Positions 50,841-58,203 of a stretch of 64,000 bases of DNA are shown piece by piece. Position numbers and translations under genes: made by a program. The notes under the pieces were generated by a model. It did no database searches and was not told where the DNA came from. It saw nothing but the letters and a program-made list of their open reading frames with translations. Each line of letters opens with the position of its first letter. Position 1 is the stretch's first letter. The stretch comes from a virus. Location: positions 1 to 64,000 of IMG/VR virus record IMGVR_UViG_3300020219_000012; one strand, written 5' to 3'.

Positions 50841-51159
50841 GATCACCCCATATATCGATGGATAGGGTCCGGACCTTCGTAAGGTCCTGGCCCTTGAATT
50901 GTTCAGAACGAATGTAACCCTCGATCGTCACCCAGGAGCCCAGTCGGGCCTCGCGTGCGACCTTCTCGGCGTCCCTGCCGACCACCTCTACCAGCACGCG
51001 GTTCTTGCGTGCTCTGGCCTCACCGTCTGGATTGAGCCAGCTTTCGACCATGCATAGCTGAAAAGAAGTCAGCTTCGTCCTGGGACTGAGTGAACTGACC
51101 GTTGGCGTCGAGACCACAGTCCCCTGAAGCCAAGTCCGGTTGATGAACGGTGGCGGCAT
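50761..51159 (-). CDS. OB-fold SSB/PriB-like protein
   Basis: 132 residues; AGGAACG precedes the ATG. Pattern of a short OB fold: NRTWLQGTVVSTP, KLTSFQLCMVES, RKNRVLVEVVGRDAEKVARE, LGSWVTIEGYIRSEQFKGQD and VRTLSIDIW. Ends in a disordered acidic tail with DTSSI. Likely binds ssDNA, as a second SSB-like or primosome-accessory protein. It starts within the 3' end of the sigma-like gene (140-base overlap) and overlaps the next gene by 80 bases. Confidence 0.65.
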   Translation of the reverse strand: MPPPFINRTWLQGTVVSTPTVSSLSPRTKLTSFQLCMVESWLNPDGEARARKNRVLVEVVGRDAEKVAREARLGSWVTIEGYIRSEQFKGQDLTKVRTLSIDIWGDHDQRPTHDDGGEAASSPRPGSDTSSI

Positions 51160-51508
51160 TTCGTTCCTGTGACTCTGCCATAGCCATGCGTAGTTTGCGC
51201 AAGGCGCTTACCTCGATCTGCCTGACCCGCTCCCGGGTCAAGTCCATCGCATCGCCAATCTCGTCGAGCGTGTGGGACCCGCCGGCCTCGGCTCCAACGA
51301 AGGTGCAGTTCATGTACCCCGCCTGCCTGATGGCGAAGGGGCAGCCGCGATTGGTGCACGGCTCATTCGGGAAGACCTGCCGCAAGTCCGGGCATCGGTC
51401 GGCCAGCACGCGACTCGGCGTTCCGATGATCCGATTCACCTCTTCGGTGTTGAACTCGCGCTTGATTCTCACGGTGTGTCTGTTCCTGGGGTTACTGCGC
51501 CGGGTCAA
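51020..51508 (-). CDS. Sigma-70 region 4-like protein
   Basis: 162 residues from a TTG at 51508, or 150 from a GTG at 51472, which better fits the coding start; neither has a strong ribosome binding site. A Cys-containing part (CPDLRQVFPNEPCTNRGCPF) precedes SHTLDEIGDAMDLTRERVRQ and IEVSALRKLR, the helix-turn-helix of sigma region 4 that contacts -35 DNA and the RNAP flap. Regions 2 and 3 are absent. It may direct the phage RNA polymerase or modify the host one. The last 50 residues overlap the OB-fold gene. Confidence 0.75.
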   Translation of the reverse strand: MTRRSNPRNRHTVRIKREFNTEEVNRIIGTPSRVLADRCPDLRQVFPNEPCTNRGCPFAIRQAGYMNCTFVGAEAGGSHTLDEIGDAMDLTRERVRQIEVSALRKLRMAMAESQERNAATVHQPDLASGDCGLDANGQFTQSQDEADFFSAMHGRKLAQSRR

Positions 51509-51524
51509 GCAGTGACATACGCTA

Positions 51525-51698
51525 TCACGGACGGATCAGCTTTTCACGCAGGCAGTCGCGGTGTACGTGGCAGACGGCAAGGACCGACTCGTCGACAACG
51601 AAGAAGTCCGGATCCGCTGGATCGAGTAGACCGCCGGCCAGCTCCACCGCAGGGGTGGAGGGCTTGATGGGCTGTCTGCACAGCACACATGTTTTCAT
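51525..51698 (-). CDS. Small Cys/His protein, possible zinc finger
   Basis: 57 residues. Starts in an ATGA overlap with the preceding stop. MKTCVLCRQP at the N-terminus and CHVHRDC near the C-terminus give C-x2-C ... C-x-H-x2-C, a likely zinc site. No family recognised. The overlap and codon use support a real gene. Confidence 0.6.
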   Translation of the reverse strand: MKTCVLCRQPIKPSTPAVELAGGLLDPADPDFFVVDESVLAVCHVHRDCLREKLIRP

Positions 51699-52120
51699 AT
51701 AATGATTCCGCCGCTAAGATCTTTGAGAATCCTTACCGACGGAAGGCCTAGCCCGTGGCGAGCCTGGTACCACTTGGGGACGGGGAACAGATCGTCGATA
51801 TGCTGTGACGGGAAGACCAAGCCGAGGATCTCATCCAGTCGCCAGTGCACGCCCCAGCCTCCGTTTTCGGAGTGCCACTCATGGGTGAGTGGTCGGTCGT
51901 CCAGCCAGTGCATGACCTCAACCGCCCACCCGTAGTCGCGTGGGACCTCGACGCGGGCGGCCTTCCCGCACATTCGGCACCAGGTCTGAACCATGACCGA
52001 CTCGGACTTGGTCTTCCGATTCGACCGAAGCCACTCGCGGTTGAGGTCTCGGAGGTGGAGGCACTTGAGGCAATCACCCGCCGCTGGTGGCCGTCTGGAT
52101 CGTGAACGAGGAGAGGTCAT
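51695..52120 (-). CDS. Cys-pair protein, unknown
   Basis: 141 residues from the ATG at 52120 (AAGGAG upstream), inside the 3' end of the preceding gene. Two Cys pairs, CLKC and CRMC, about 30 residues apart, suggest a zinc ribbon. Aromatic-rich C-terminal half (HEWHSENGGWGVHWRLDEIL). No family recognised. The longer in-frame extension upstream has poor composition and was rejected. Confidence 0.6.
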   Translation of the reverse strand: MTSPRSRSRRPPAAGDCLKCLHLRDLNREWLRSNRKTKSESVMVQTWCRMCGKAARVEVPRDYGWAVEVMHWLDDRPLTHEWHSENGGWGVHWRLDEILGLVFPSQHIDDLFPVPKWYQARHGLGLPSVRILKDLSGGIII

Positions 52121-52586
52121 CGTCGGTCTCCTTCGTGAGTCCACGGCTGTGCACGGGCAGGGTGGACATCGTCTCCCTGGCCTCTCGGATTGCAGCCAGC
52201 GATTCACCCACGCCGGGTAGCGCCAGGTCGAGGCCGGCCAGGCTCTGCATGGCGAAGTCGAGGCGATTCTCGACGCGGGCCGCGGTCGCCCGAAGATCGG
52301 AGGCGAACGCCCCGGCATCCATCCGCGACTGCCGCGTGAAGTTCTCGAAAAGGTCGATGACGTTCTTGAACGTGGTCACCAGCGGGCGAGAGATGGCGGC
52401 GCGAACCCGGTCGTCCCCGAGGGCGGCGCGCTCGAGGAGGTTGGTGATCGTCAGCAGCGTGTTGTCGGGGAGAACCTGCACGAGCTCCTCGCAGACCCTG
52501 CACACATACACGTTCTGCTTGGGCAGATCGATCCTGCCCATCACGGACTCACACACAGGACACTTCACATCGTTGGCCTTGGTCAT
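52074..52586 (-). CDS. Zinc-ribbon coiled-coil protein
   Basis: 170 residues from the ATG at 52586 (AAGGAG upstream), 11 bases before the stop of DnaN-like gene. CPVCESVMG and CRVCEEL form a two-pair zinc ribbon (about residues 9-32). The remaining part is helical (FKNVIDLFENFTRQ, VENRLDFAMQSL). No family recognised. Confidence 0.65.
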   Translation of the reverse strand: MTKANDVKCPVCESVMGRIDLPKQNVYVCRVCEELVQVLPDNTLLTITNLLERAALGDDRVRAAISRPLVTTFKNVIDLFENFTRQSRMDAGAFASDLRATAARVENRLDFAMQSLAGLDLALPGVGESLAAIREARETMSTLPVHSRGLTKETDDDLSSFTIQTATSGG

Positions 52587-52596
52587 CTGATTCTCC

Positions 52597-53982
52597 TTAT
52601 CCAATCGGCATCACGATCGCCTTAAACTGCTCATCCTCGCCGCGGATCGTAACGGGCGAGGTTGCCTGATCTTTGGTGGGCGCAAACCCTAGTCGGATAA
52701 GGCCACTCTTGCACGCCAGTACAGCGGTCAGCAGGAAGCTGGCGTCGATTGCGACGTTGACCGAGGCCGGTCCGTCGAATCTCCTGGCCCCAATGGATTC
52801 CTTGAAACGCCGCCCCGACGGACCCGCGGAGGTGATGCTCAGCTCGTCACGTAAGACGTCGACGGCCAGCTCGATCCGCGTGTCGCCCTCGCCTCCATCG
52901 AGCTTCTTGAGGACGCGCTCGAGCTCGAGGCGGTCAACCGACCAGTGACCGCGATGGCCGGCATTTACAGACCGCCAGTTTTCCAGTCCCTGGGTCCCGG
53001 TGGCGCCCTTCATGGTCGCGTCGGCGACGGCCTGGTAGTCCGCGCCGCGGGCCACTATCTGAGTTTCGCTGATCTCGATGGCCGTCCATTCGCGATTGGC
53101 CACCGTCCGCAGATAGCGGAAGAACTGCTCACCCACCACAATGCCCGGAGGCAGCACACTGCCACGAGGCTGGACCTTCATCTGCGGCAGCTCGAGAATA
53201 TGAAGGCGTACGCCGTCGGTGCCGACCGCCGTGCACACCACGGTTCGGTTGGCATCCAGGCTGAAATCGAACAGCACCCCATGCAGACCTGGGCGCGTCG
53301 GATCTTTCGAGGTGGCGGCCATGACCCGGTTGCAGATCTCCTCGAAGTAGAAGGCGGGGACCACCGCCCTAGCCTCCCATGCACGAATGAGTGGCCGAGA
53401 TGGGAAGATGGCTTGGTCGGCGGTCTGCGGCATGCAGTGCTTTCCAATCCAGAACCGCCCGTCGCTCACTCCGACGGGGACTGTCTTGAAATTCTGTCGC
53501 ATTGCATTCGCCGCACTCCTGGCGCGGCGGGCGGGCACGATGGCCGAGAAGCCAGCGCCGCCGGGCTTCGCCACGCCTACCGCAACGGCGGTCCACAGGG
53601 ACGTTGAGGCGGCCTCCACGGTCATGCGATCCGAGTCCGGCTCATAGCCAAGCCTGACGTTGGACAGGAAGGGTAGCGCCTTGGTTGAGGGGATCGCCTT
53701 CTCGGCCGCGGACAGGAATCCGAACAGCACCTCACTGTCGATCTCCACCCCTACAACCCGTCGGTCGGTGGCGGACGAGCTGGAGACGAAGCAGTCCGTG
53801 GGTGGCTTGGCCTTCCTCTTGACCTGCGATTCGTGACGTAGCTCCTCCGCGGTGACGATCTCCACCTCGCGAACCGGCACGGCGTCCGTCTCTGTCAGTC
53901 GGGCCTTCCGTGGTGGGCGGCGTGGGGCGAGGATCTCGGTCGCCAGGGTGGCCGGCGACAGCTTGTTTTCCATGGTGGGCAT
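52597..53982 (-). CDS. DNA sliding clamp, DnaN-like, with N-terminal extension
   Basis: 461 residues. Beta-clamp pattern: STKALPFLSNVRLGYE, RPGLHGVLFDFSLDANRTVV, AVGTDGVRLHILEL, a final domain with INVAIDASFLLTAVL-like sequence and LIRLGFAPTKDQ, and the C-terminal FKAIVMPIG that matches the conserved MPxR-like end. The ring tethers polymerase and other factors to DNA. About 75 N-terminal residues, basic and Glu/Arg-rich, precede the first clamp domain; normal clamps are about 370 residues. The motif copy at 54024-54034 lies 41 bases upstream. Confidence 0.85.
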   Translation of the reverse strand: MPTMENKLSPATLATEILAPRRPPRKARLTETDAVPVREVEIVTAEELRHESQVKRKAKPPTDCFVSSSSATDRRVVGVEIDSEVLFGFLSAAEKAIPSTKALPFLSNVRLGYEPDSDRMTVEAASTSLWTAVAVGVAKPGGAGFSAIVPARRARSAANAMRQNFKTVPVGVSDGRFWIGKHCMPQTADQAIFPSRPLIRAWEARAVVPAFYFEEICNRVMAATSKDPTRPGLHGVLFDFSLDANRTVVCTAVGTDGVRLHILELPQMKVQPRGSVLPPGIVVGEQFFRYLRTVANREWTAIEISETQIVARGADYQAVADATMKGATGTQGLENWRSVNAGHRGHWSVDRLELERVLKKLDGGEGDTRIELAVDVLRDELSITSAGPSGRRFKESIGARRFDGPASVNVAIDASFLLTAVLACKSGLIRLGFAPTKDQATSPVTIRGEDEQFKAIVMPIG

Positions 53983-54023
53983 CGGTCGTTCTCCTGGATC
54001 CCGTGACGTCGGGGTCCAGATCT

Positions 54024-54034
54024 CTTATGCCAGC
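54024..54034 (+). promoter_or_regulatory. CTTATGCCAGC motif, copy 3
   Basis: Exact copy, written on the plus strand, between a minus-strand terminator and the start of the clamp gene (minus strand). Read as its complement GCTGGCATAAG it points toward the clamp gene. Confidence 0.5.
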
Positions 54035-54035
54035 T

Positions 54036-54073
54036 AAAAAAGTGACCTCTCCCCGCGTGGGGAGGGAGAGGTC
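54036..54073 (-). terminator. Intrinsic terminator (minus strand)
   Basis: Read on the minus strand: an imperfect GC-rich hairpin (GACCTCTCC ... GGAGAGGTC with CCCC-ACGC-GGGG core) followed by TTTTTT. It ends transcripts coming from the 54176-54640 gene or from the motif at 54175-54185. Confidence 0.7.
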
Positions 54074-54175
54074 CACGGCACAGGTGCGCCCCCACACACG
54101 ACGCCAACATCAAATCCATCGCGTTCCACCGAAACGAAGGATTCGATTATTGGATACCTGCTCCTCTCGTAACTC
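54036..54175 (-). ncRNA. Candidate small RNA
   Basis: A 140-base stretch without a convincing gene between motif copy 4 and a strong terminator. If the motif is a promoter read on the minus strand, the transcript would be about 130 nt ending in a GC hairpin and U run. A 31-codon frame from GTG also fits part of it but runs through the terminator. Nothing beyond location supports RNA function. Confidence 0.3.
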
Positions 54176-54185
54176 TTATGCCAGC
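54175..54185 (+). promoter_or_regulatory. CTTATGCCAGC motif, copy 4
   Basis: Exact copy that contains the TAA stop codon (as TTA) of the 54176-54640 minus-strand gene, whose last codons CTG-GCA-TAA are part of the motif. Preceded on the plus strand by TAACT. Confidence 0.5.
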
Positions 54186-54640
54186 AAAGAGGCGTCGATC
54201 GGCGTGCCGCGGGGCAGCTCGTCGATGACGGTCGGGTCAAGGAACTCAACATCCGCAAGGCCGCGGTCATCGACAACATCCCGGAACCGCAACGAGAACT
54301 CGATGTTCACGGTTGACGAGTGTCCGTTCGGGTGACAGACCCCGAGCCTGCAGCGCCCACTGGCCTCGTAGGTCTGGGCCTCACCGGCCTTGCCGCCTGT
54401 CGAGCTCGGCTGGGTCAGGACCTGGATCTTGTTGTTGGCGATGAAGTAGCGGCAGCCACTGGGATGGCCGTCGCTCATCTTGGTGAGCGCCTTGCGCAGC
54501 GCACAGATCATCTTCTCGTTCGGCGTCAGCGTGGCCACGCGCTTCGCCTTGCGATCAAGGCGATGGTTGACGGTCGCCGGGATGATGTTGCTGGTCGGCG
54601 CCTTGCGTTGGGCGGCGAACATTTCTTTGCGGATATGCAT
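54176..54640 (-). CDS. Unknown protein
   Basis: 154 residues, GAGGTAG upstream of the ATG. N-terminal basic helix (RLDRKAKRVATLTPNEKMIC), then a beta-rich half with CRYFIANNKIQVLTQ and CRLGVCHPNGHSSTVNIEF; three Cys with a CRLGVCHP group could bind metal. No family recognised. Its last codons overlap a motif copy. Confidence 0.6.
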   Translation of the reverse strand: MHIRKEMFAAQRKAPTSNIIPATVNHRLDRKAKRVATLTPNEKMICALRKALTKMSDGHPSGCRYFIANNKIQVLTQPSSTGGKAGEAQTYEASGRCRLGVCHPNGHSSTVNIEFSLRFRDVVDDRGLADVEFLDPTVIDELPRGTPIDASLLA

Positions 54641-54644
54641 TGGC

Positions 54645-55820
54645 CTACTCTACCTCGCTTTCATCATCCTCAGCATCCCCCAGCCGATAGCCACGGAACT
54701 CGGTCTTGACCTTGGTCTTCTGGATCTGGGCGATGTCGGATTCGAGTCCCGGGTTGGCCCGAGTCGCGACCTTGAGGAACTTCTTGAGCTTGCGGGAGTC
54801 TATGCTGGCCACCTCCTGGATTTCATGGCCGTACTCCATCAGGACATCAAGCAGCTCCTGCATGTCCCAGACTGCCGACGCCTTGGATCGGTACCCCCAG
54901 CACCACTTGTCGCCGATAACGACGGAGTCGTTCTCTTTGACGTAGGCCTTGAGGCGGGCCTTGAGCTCCTTGCTGAGGGCGTCCATGACAGTGATCCGCT
55001 GGGCGGCGTCGATGGCCTGGTCTTGGCTGATGACCTGGGTGTTTGTGACACTCAGATCCTGCGACAGCGGGCAGTGCTGGATGACATCGCAGTACTGGCA
55101 GTGCTTGCCGGGGATCGGATCCCAGTTCGAGATCTCCAGGATCTTCTGCTCCTTGAGCATCAGCGTCTGCTCAAAGAGCTGAAGGTCTTTGACGGTCCTC
55201 TTGGTCTCCGCGTAGAAGCCGTACCGCAGGTACCAGATCCTGGCCGTGTACTCCTCGATGTGAGGATACAGCTTGGATGCCAGCCAGCAGTACATGGTCA
55301 GCTGCTCATGGGCGTCCAGCTCGGCCTGGGTCATGACATGCGGCTGGCTCTTCCAGTCCGTGACCGTGCAGTGCTTCTTGTTAACATCAACGACGTCAAG
55401 AATGCCGCGGTAACTGGCGTTGTCCCACTCGGTATCATCGAACGCCTCATCGAGGGCGACCTTCTCCTCCACGCCGTAGATGTGCTTTGAGATCTGATAT
55501 CGCTCCGCCCACAGCCGAACCCAGGACATGATTTCGCCGATCTCGGCGAGGATGGTGTGCGGGGTGTGGCTGGCTACCGCGTCGGAGATCTGGTCCAGCG
55601 ACAGGCTGCTGGGCTGGATCTGCGCCTCCTGGCAAAGGGAGATGAGCTCCGCGATCGCCTCGTGACAGGCGGACCCGCGCTCGGCGGCTACTCGGATATA
55701 GCGATCGTCGACCTTGTCGATGTAGTGGAGTTTCAGATACCTGGGACAAGCGGCGTTGGTCAGAAAAGAGGGTGAAAGTTTCAGGGACAGTTCCTGCCCC
55801 AGGACCTTCAGCTTCTTCAT
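54645..55820 (-). CDS. Cas4/RecB-like PD-(D/E)XK exonuclease with Cys cluster
   Basis: 391 residues. The first part has ACPRYLKLHYIDKV and GSACHEAIAELI (the N-terminal Cys and helical pattern), then YRGILDVVDVNKKHCTVTDWK, containing the catalytic D ... D-x-K, and YCWLASKLYPHIEEYTARIW. The cluster CQYCDVIQHC in the centre, with the N-terminal Cys, would bind Fe-S as in Cas4/AddB proteins. Likely a 5'-3' or end-processing exonuclease working with the Sak4-like ATPase, whose gene overlaps by four bases. Confidence 0.8.
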   Translation of the reverse strand: MKKLKVLGQELSLKLSPSFLTNAACPRYLKLHYIDKVDDRYIRVAAERGSACHEAIAELISLCQEAQIQPSSLSLDQISDAVASHTPHTILAEIGEIMSWVRLWAERYQISKHIYGVEEKVALDEAFDDTEWDNASYRGILDVVDVNKKHCTVTDWKSQPHVMTQAELDAHEQLTMYCWLASKLYPHIEEYTARIWYLRYGFYAETKRTVKDLQLFEQTLMLKEQKILEISNWDPIPGKHCQYCDVIQHCPLSQDLSVTNTQVISQDQAIDAAQRITVMDALSKELKARLKAYVKENDSVVIGDKWCWGYRSKASAVWDMQELLDVLMEYGHEIQEVASIDSRKLKKFLKVATRANPGLESDIAQIQKTKVKTEFRGYRLGDAEDDESEVE

Positions 55821-56824
55821 TGCGTGACTTCAGTCCCCGGCGGTAGCGCCGTCGTAACGGACTGGGTGACGGCCGCCGCCTTCGCAGCAGACTTGGCCCT
55901 CGCCGACTCCTCCTCCTTGACCTTGCCCTCGAGGATCTCGATCAGCTTGGCGTCGACCGCGTACTTCTTGAGAGAGGCCAGGCGCTTTGCTTCTGGTGCG
56001 CCGAGCTTGTCGAACAACTCCTTGATGCGCGGGGTCGCCAGGCGCTCGCGCTCGAGCGGCGTGGGACCGTCTTCGCCTTCCGCGGCAACCTGCGCCAGGG
56101 GCTGGCGCATCACCTCAGGCTCGTTGGTGCCGTCCGTGAGCCAGTCGCGCAGGACCTTGGCGACCTGGGCACCCGGCTTCTCGATGTACTGACCGTCCAG
56201 ATCGGAGCAGCGTGTCTTGGTGATCGACAGCGCATGGTCATTGTTCATGTCGCCGACGACATCGAACTCGTACTCAAGGCCATCCCGCTGAACCGGAGCC
56301 AGACCAATCTTCTTGGGAGCCGTCTTGCCAGTGCGCTCGTCCTTCTCCAGGACGTACTCGGTCTTGGTCCTCATCGTGGCGATGACGTGAGCGCTGGAGC
56401 GAAGGACGCCCTCCACCATGCTGTTGTGCTGCGGGGTAACGTCCCGCCAGGCGTTGAAGGAGCTGCCACTGTTCGAGCGCTTGGCCGAACGATCCACCTG
56501 CTCCAGGGCGCCATCCTTGCCGGTCCAGGCGTGCGACAGGGAGTCGATGACGATCACGTCATAGCCTGCCGCGTCAGCCGCCGAGATCGCCTCGACGTAC
56601 TTGGCCGGAGCGAAGCTGGCGAGCTCGAGGACATCGAACTCAAACTTGCCAGCGTACTTGGAGGCCGAGCCGCGCTCCGTGTCGATGACGGCAACCCGGC
56701 CGCCGGGCACGAGGTTGCAGGCGATTGCCAAGGCGGAGTAGGTCTTGCCGCTGCCCGCGGGGCCGATGAGGGCGATGCGCAGGCGGGCCTGCTTCTTGGT
56801 GGCCTTAACGAAATTCAAGCTCAT
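55817..56824 (-). CDS. Sak4-like RecA-fold ATPase (ssDNA annealing)
   Basis: 335 residues. GPAGSGKTYSALAIA (Walker A, about 20-34), VAVIDTERGSASKYAG, DVIVIDSLSHAWTG (Walker B), NAWRDVTPQH and SSAHVIATMRTKTEYV match the phage Sak4/AAA_24 group of single-strand annealing proteins. Probably anneals or pairs ssDNA together with SSB during recombination-dependent replication. The C-terminal 100 residues are charged and helical. It overlaps the Cas4-like nuclease gene by ATGA, indicating a common pathway. Confidence 0.85.
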   Translation of the reverse strand: MSLNFVKATKKQARLRIALIGPAGSGKTYSALAIACNLVPGGRVAVIDTERGSASKYAGKFEFDVLELASFAPAKYVEAISAADAAGYDVIVIDSLSHAWTGKDGALEQVDRSAKRSNSGSSFNAWRDVTPQHNSMVEGVLRSSAHVIATMRTKTEYVLEKDERTGKTAPKKIGLAPVQRDGLEYEFDVVGDMNNDHALSITKTRCSDLDGQYIEKPGAQVAKVLRDWLTDGTNEPEVMRQPLAQVAAEGEDGPTPLERERLATPRIKELFDKLGAPEAKRLASLKKYAVDAKLIEILEGKVKEEESARAKSAAKAAAVTQSVTTALPPGTEVTQ

Positions 56825-56908
56825 GAGTCAGATCCTTTACCGGAGTGATGCCGGGGTGAAACGAACAGGGGCGCCAGCAACATGCCGCGCCCCGTCTGTC
56901 CTAAGAAC

Positions 56909-56919
56909 CTTATGCCGGC
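56909..56919 (+). promoter_or_regulatory. CTTATGCCGGC motif, copy 5 (one mismatch)
   Basis: CTTATGCCGGC, preceded by CCTAAGAAC. Lies in the 101-base interval between the minus-strand genes ending at 56926 and starting at 56824. On the minus strand it precedes the Sak4-like gene by 85 bases. Confidence 0.45.
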
Positions 56920-56925
56920 GGTCTG

Positions 56926-57105
56926 TCACTGGGCAGCGATTGACGCCTCCAGCTGAGCGATCTCCTCCGTCAGGGCCGTCGCCTCCGTCGCCTCGGAGGC
57001 CGTCTTCTCCAGGACGCCATCGAGGGTCGCCAGACGAGATCTGGCAATCAGCAGGGCGTCCTCCTGGGCGCCCCTGACGCTCTCCACCCCGTACTTCTCA
57101 ATCAC
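56926..57105 (-). CDS. Small helical protein (GTG start)
   Basis: 59 residues with a GTG overlapping the previous stop (GTGA). Almost all helical and charged: VIEKYGVESVRGAQEDALLI, followed by a Glu/Ala/Thr coiled-coil pattern (EEIAQLEASIAAQ). Too short for many gene finders. Function unknown. Confidence 0.65.
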   Translation of the reverse strand: MIEKYGVESVRGAQEDALLIARSRLATLDGVLEKTASEATEATALTEEIAQLEASIAAQ

Positions 57106-57293
57106 GAGCGCGTGTCCTGAATCTCCCTGGAGGGCTGGAAGATGCCGAGCTTGCCGAACCAGGCGGACACCACCTTCGTCACGTTGAGGCCACCAACCAC
57201 CTCGCCGTAGTGAGTGATCTCCATGACGACATCGCCGTTGGACTTGATGGTCGGAGTGACCTGCGGGAGATCGAGCTTTTGCGGGTTGTTCAT
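57102..57293 (-). CDS. Small unknown protein
   Basis: 63 residues, overlaps both neighbours by ATGA/GTGA. DLPQVTPTIKSNGDVVMEIT and a C-terminal FGKLGIFQPSREI. Compact beta-alpha sequence, no family recognised. Coupling suggests co-function with the FmdB-like protein. Confidence 0.6.
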   Translation of the reverse strand: MNNPQKLDLPQVTPTIKSNGDVVMEITHYGEVVGGLNVTKVVSAWFGKLGIFQPSREIQDTRS

Positions 57294-57604
57294 TTTCTGT
57301 ATCCCCTTCCCTTTGCCATGAATCGCCTGTTCGGGTTCAACGGGTCGTAGCGCCCTTCTCGTGCTGCGTCCCTGTTTGCCGACGCGCCATGATCGAGGGC
57401 GCCGGCTGGATTGCTGTGAGAGATGATGTGAACCGCCTTGAGCATGCAGGGGACGTCGAAGACGTCAGGCTCGGCGTCGGTGCCATGATCGAGCGCCAGG
57501 CGTGGGACCATGCTCTCGCACGGCACCGGGTCGTTGACCTCTGCCATGGGGACGATCTTCTCGAAAACGTGCCCGTGCGGACATTCGAAATCGTAAAGCG
57601 GCAT
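57290..57604 (-). CDS. FmdB-like zinc-ribbon protein
   Basis: 104 residues starting MPLYDFECPHGHVFEKIVPM, very like the FmdB regulatory-family zinc ribbon (MPxYDFxCxxGHxFE), although the second Cys is replaced by His (CPHGH). VPCESM and PCML follow. It ends in a basic stretch (NPNRRFMAKGRGYRK). Possible DNA- or RNA-binding; used here as a name for the fold only. Confidence 0.65.
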   Translation of the reverse strand: MPLYDFECPHGHVFEKIVPMAEVNDPVPCESMVPRLALDHGTDAEPDVFDVPCMLKAVHIISHSNPAGALDHGASANRDAAREGRYDPLNPNRRFMAKGRGYRK

Positions 57605-57789
57605 CAGCGAACCTTCTTGATCTTGAAGAGGTCTAGTCGGGCGTCCAGGGCATCCTGGACGAATCCCGAGAAGGTCATCCCGTTGTTGCTTTCGAGGAAG
57701 CTCTCGACTCGCTGCACTGTGTCAGCCGGAAGGCTGACGGTCTTACGAGCAAAGCCTCCTGCGTAGCCGAGGCTGCGGTGACGACCCAT
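57604..57789 (-). CDS. Ribbon-helix-helix DNA-binding protein
   Basis: 61 residues. RKTVSLPADTVQRVESFLES and FSGFVQDALDARLDLF have the strand-helix-helix pattern of Arc/CopG-type repressors, with a basic N-terminus (MGRHRSLGY). Candidate regulator; an inverted repeat lies upstream of the preceding gene in the same operon. Confidence 0.75.
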   Translation of the reverse strand: MGRHRSLGYAGGFARKTVSLPADTVQRVESFLESNNGMTFSGFVQDALDARLDLFKIKKVR

Positions 57790-58101
57790 TTAGACGTCCC
57801 AGCCCTTGCCGCGAGCCACGCGCTTGGATGCGTAGAACCGGAGCATCTTGTCGCCCATCTGCTGGCCCACGTCGTAGGCCTTCTCAGCGAGCGCGTTGCG
57901 GACCTGGTAGCTCGGATGCTCGGCCCGGAAGGAGATAAAAAACCGGGGCGGCACGCCGTTGGCGCTGACGTGCACGCCAGTAGCGGTGCAGCCCATGGAC
58001 TCAATCTCCGCCTTCTGCTCGATGATGAGGGTGGTCAGTGCATCGTCGACCACGAGCTCGGCGTCGCTGGTGAGGGGTAGGCCGGCAATCCTTGGCTCCA
58101 T
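57790..58101 (-). CDS. Unknown protein at start of regulator operon
   Basis: 103 residues from the ATG at 58101 (MEPRIAGLPL). The longer frame would begin inside a terminator. EPRIAGLPLTSDAELVVDDA is beta-alpha; C-terminal ALAEKAYDVGQQMGDKMLRF. A stop-start TAAATG couples it to the ribbon-helix-helix gene. There is no ribosome binding site upstream, so leaderless translation is possible. Confidence 0.6.
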   Translation of the reverse strand: MEPRIAGLPLTSDAELVVDDALTTLIIEQKAEIESMGCTATGVHVSANGVPPRFFISFRAEHPSYQVRNALAEKAYDVGQQMGDKMLRFYASKRVARGKGWDV

Positions 58102-58120
58102 GGAAAGTATGAGTACTTCG

Positions 58121-58133
58121 TAAGACGGTCTTA
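58121..58133. promoter_or_regulatory. Inverted repeat, possible operator
   Basis: TAAGAC-G-GTCTTA, a perfect 6+1+6 inverted repeat in the 50 bases between a terminator and the ATG at 58101. TTGACT (minus strand, 58139-58134) lies next to it, but no good -10 at 17 bases. Could be the site of the ribbon-helix-helix protein of this operon; untested. Confidence 0.4.
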
Positions 58134-58151
58134 AGTCAACGGCGTTGAGGC

Positions 58152-58180
58152 AAAAAAAATAGGCCCCGGTCAAGGGGCCT
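58152..58180 (-). terminator. Intrinsic terminator (minus strand)
   Basis: Minus strand: AGGCCCC-TTGACC-GGGGCCT followed by A and eight T. Ends the operon of zinc-ribbon and acidic genes before the regulator operon. Confidence 0.85.
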
Positions 58181-58203
58181 GCTTTTCCGATGGGGCTGGA
58201 GGG

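Noticed and set aside
54024-54185. Reading the repeated motif as a sigma-54 promoter (TGGCA ... )
   Set aside because: The complement has TGGCAT but no TTGCA element at the right distance in any copy.
58102-58173. Longer N-terminus (MTGAYFFCLN) for the gene at 57790-58101
   Set aside because: The start would lie inside a strong terminator hairpin of the upstream operon, and the sequence there is unlike the rest of the protein.
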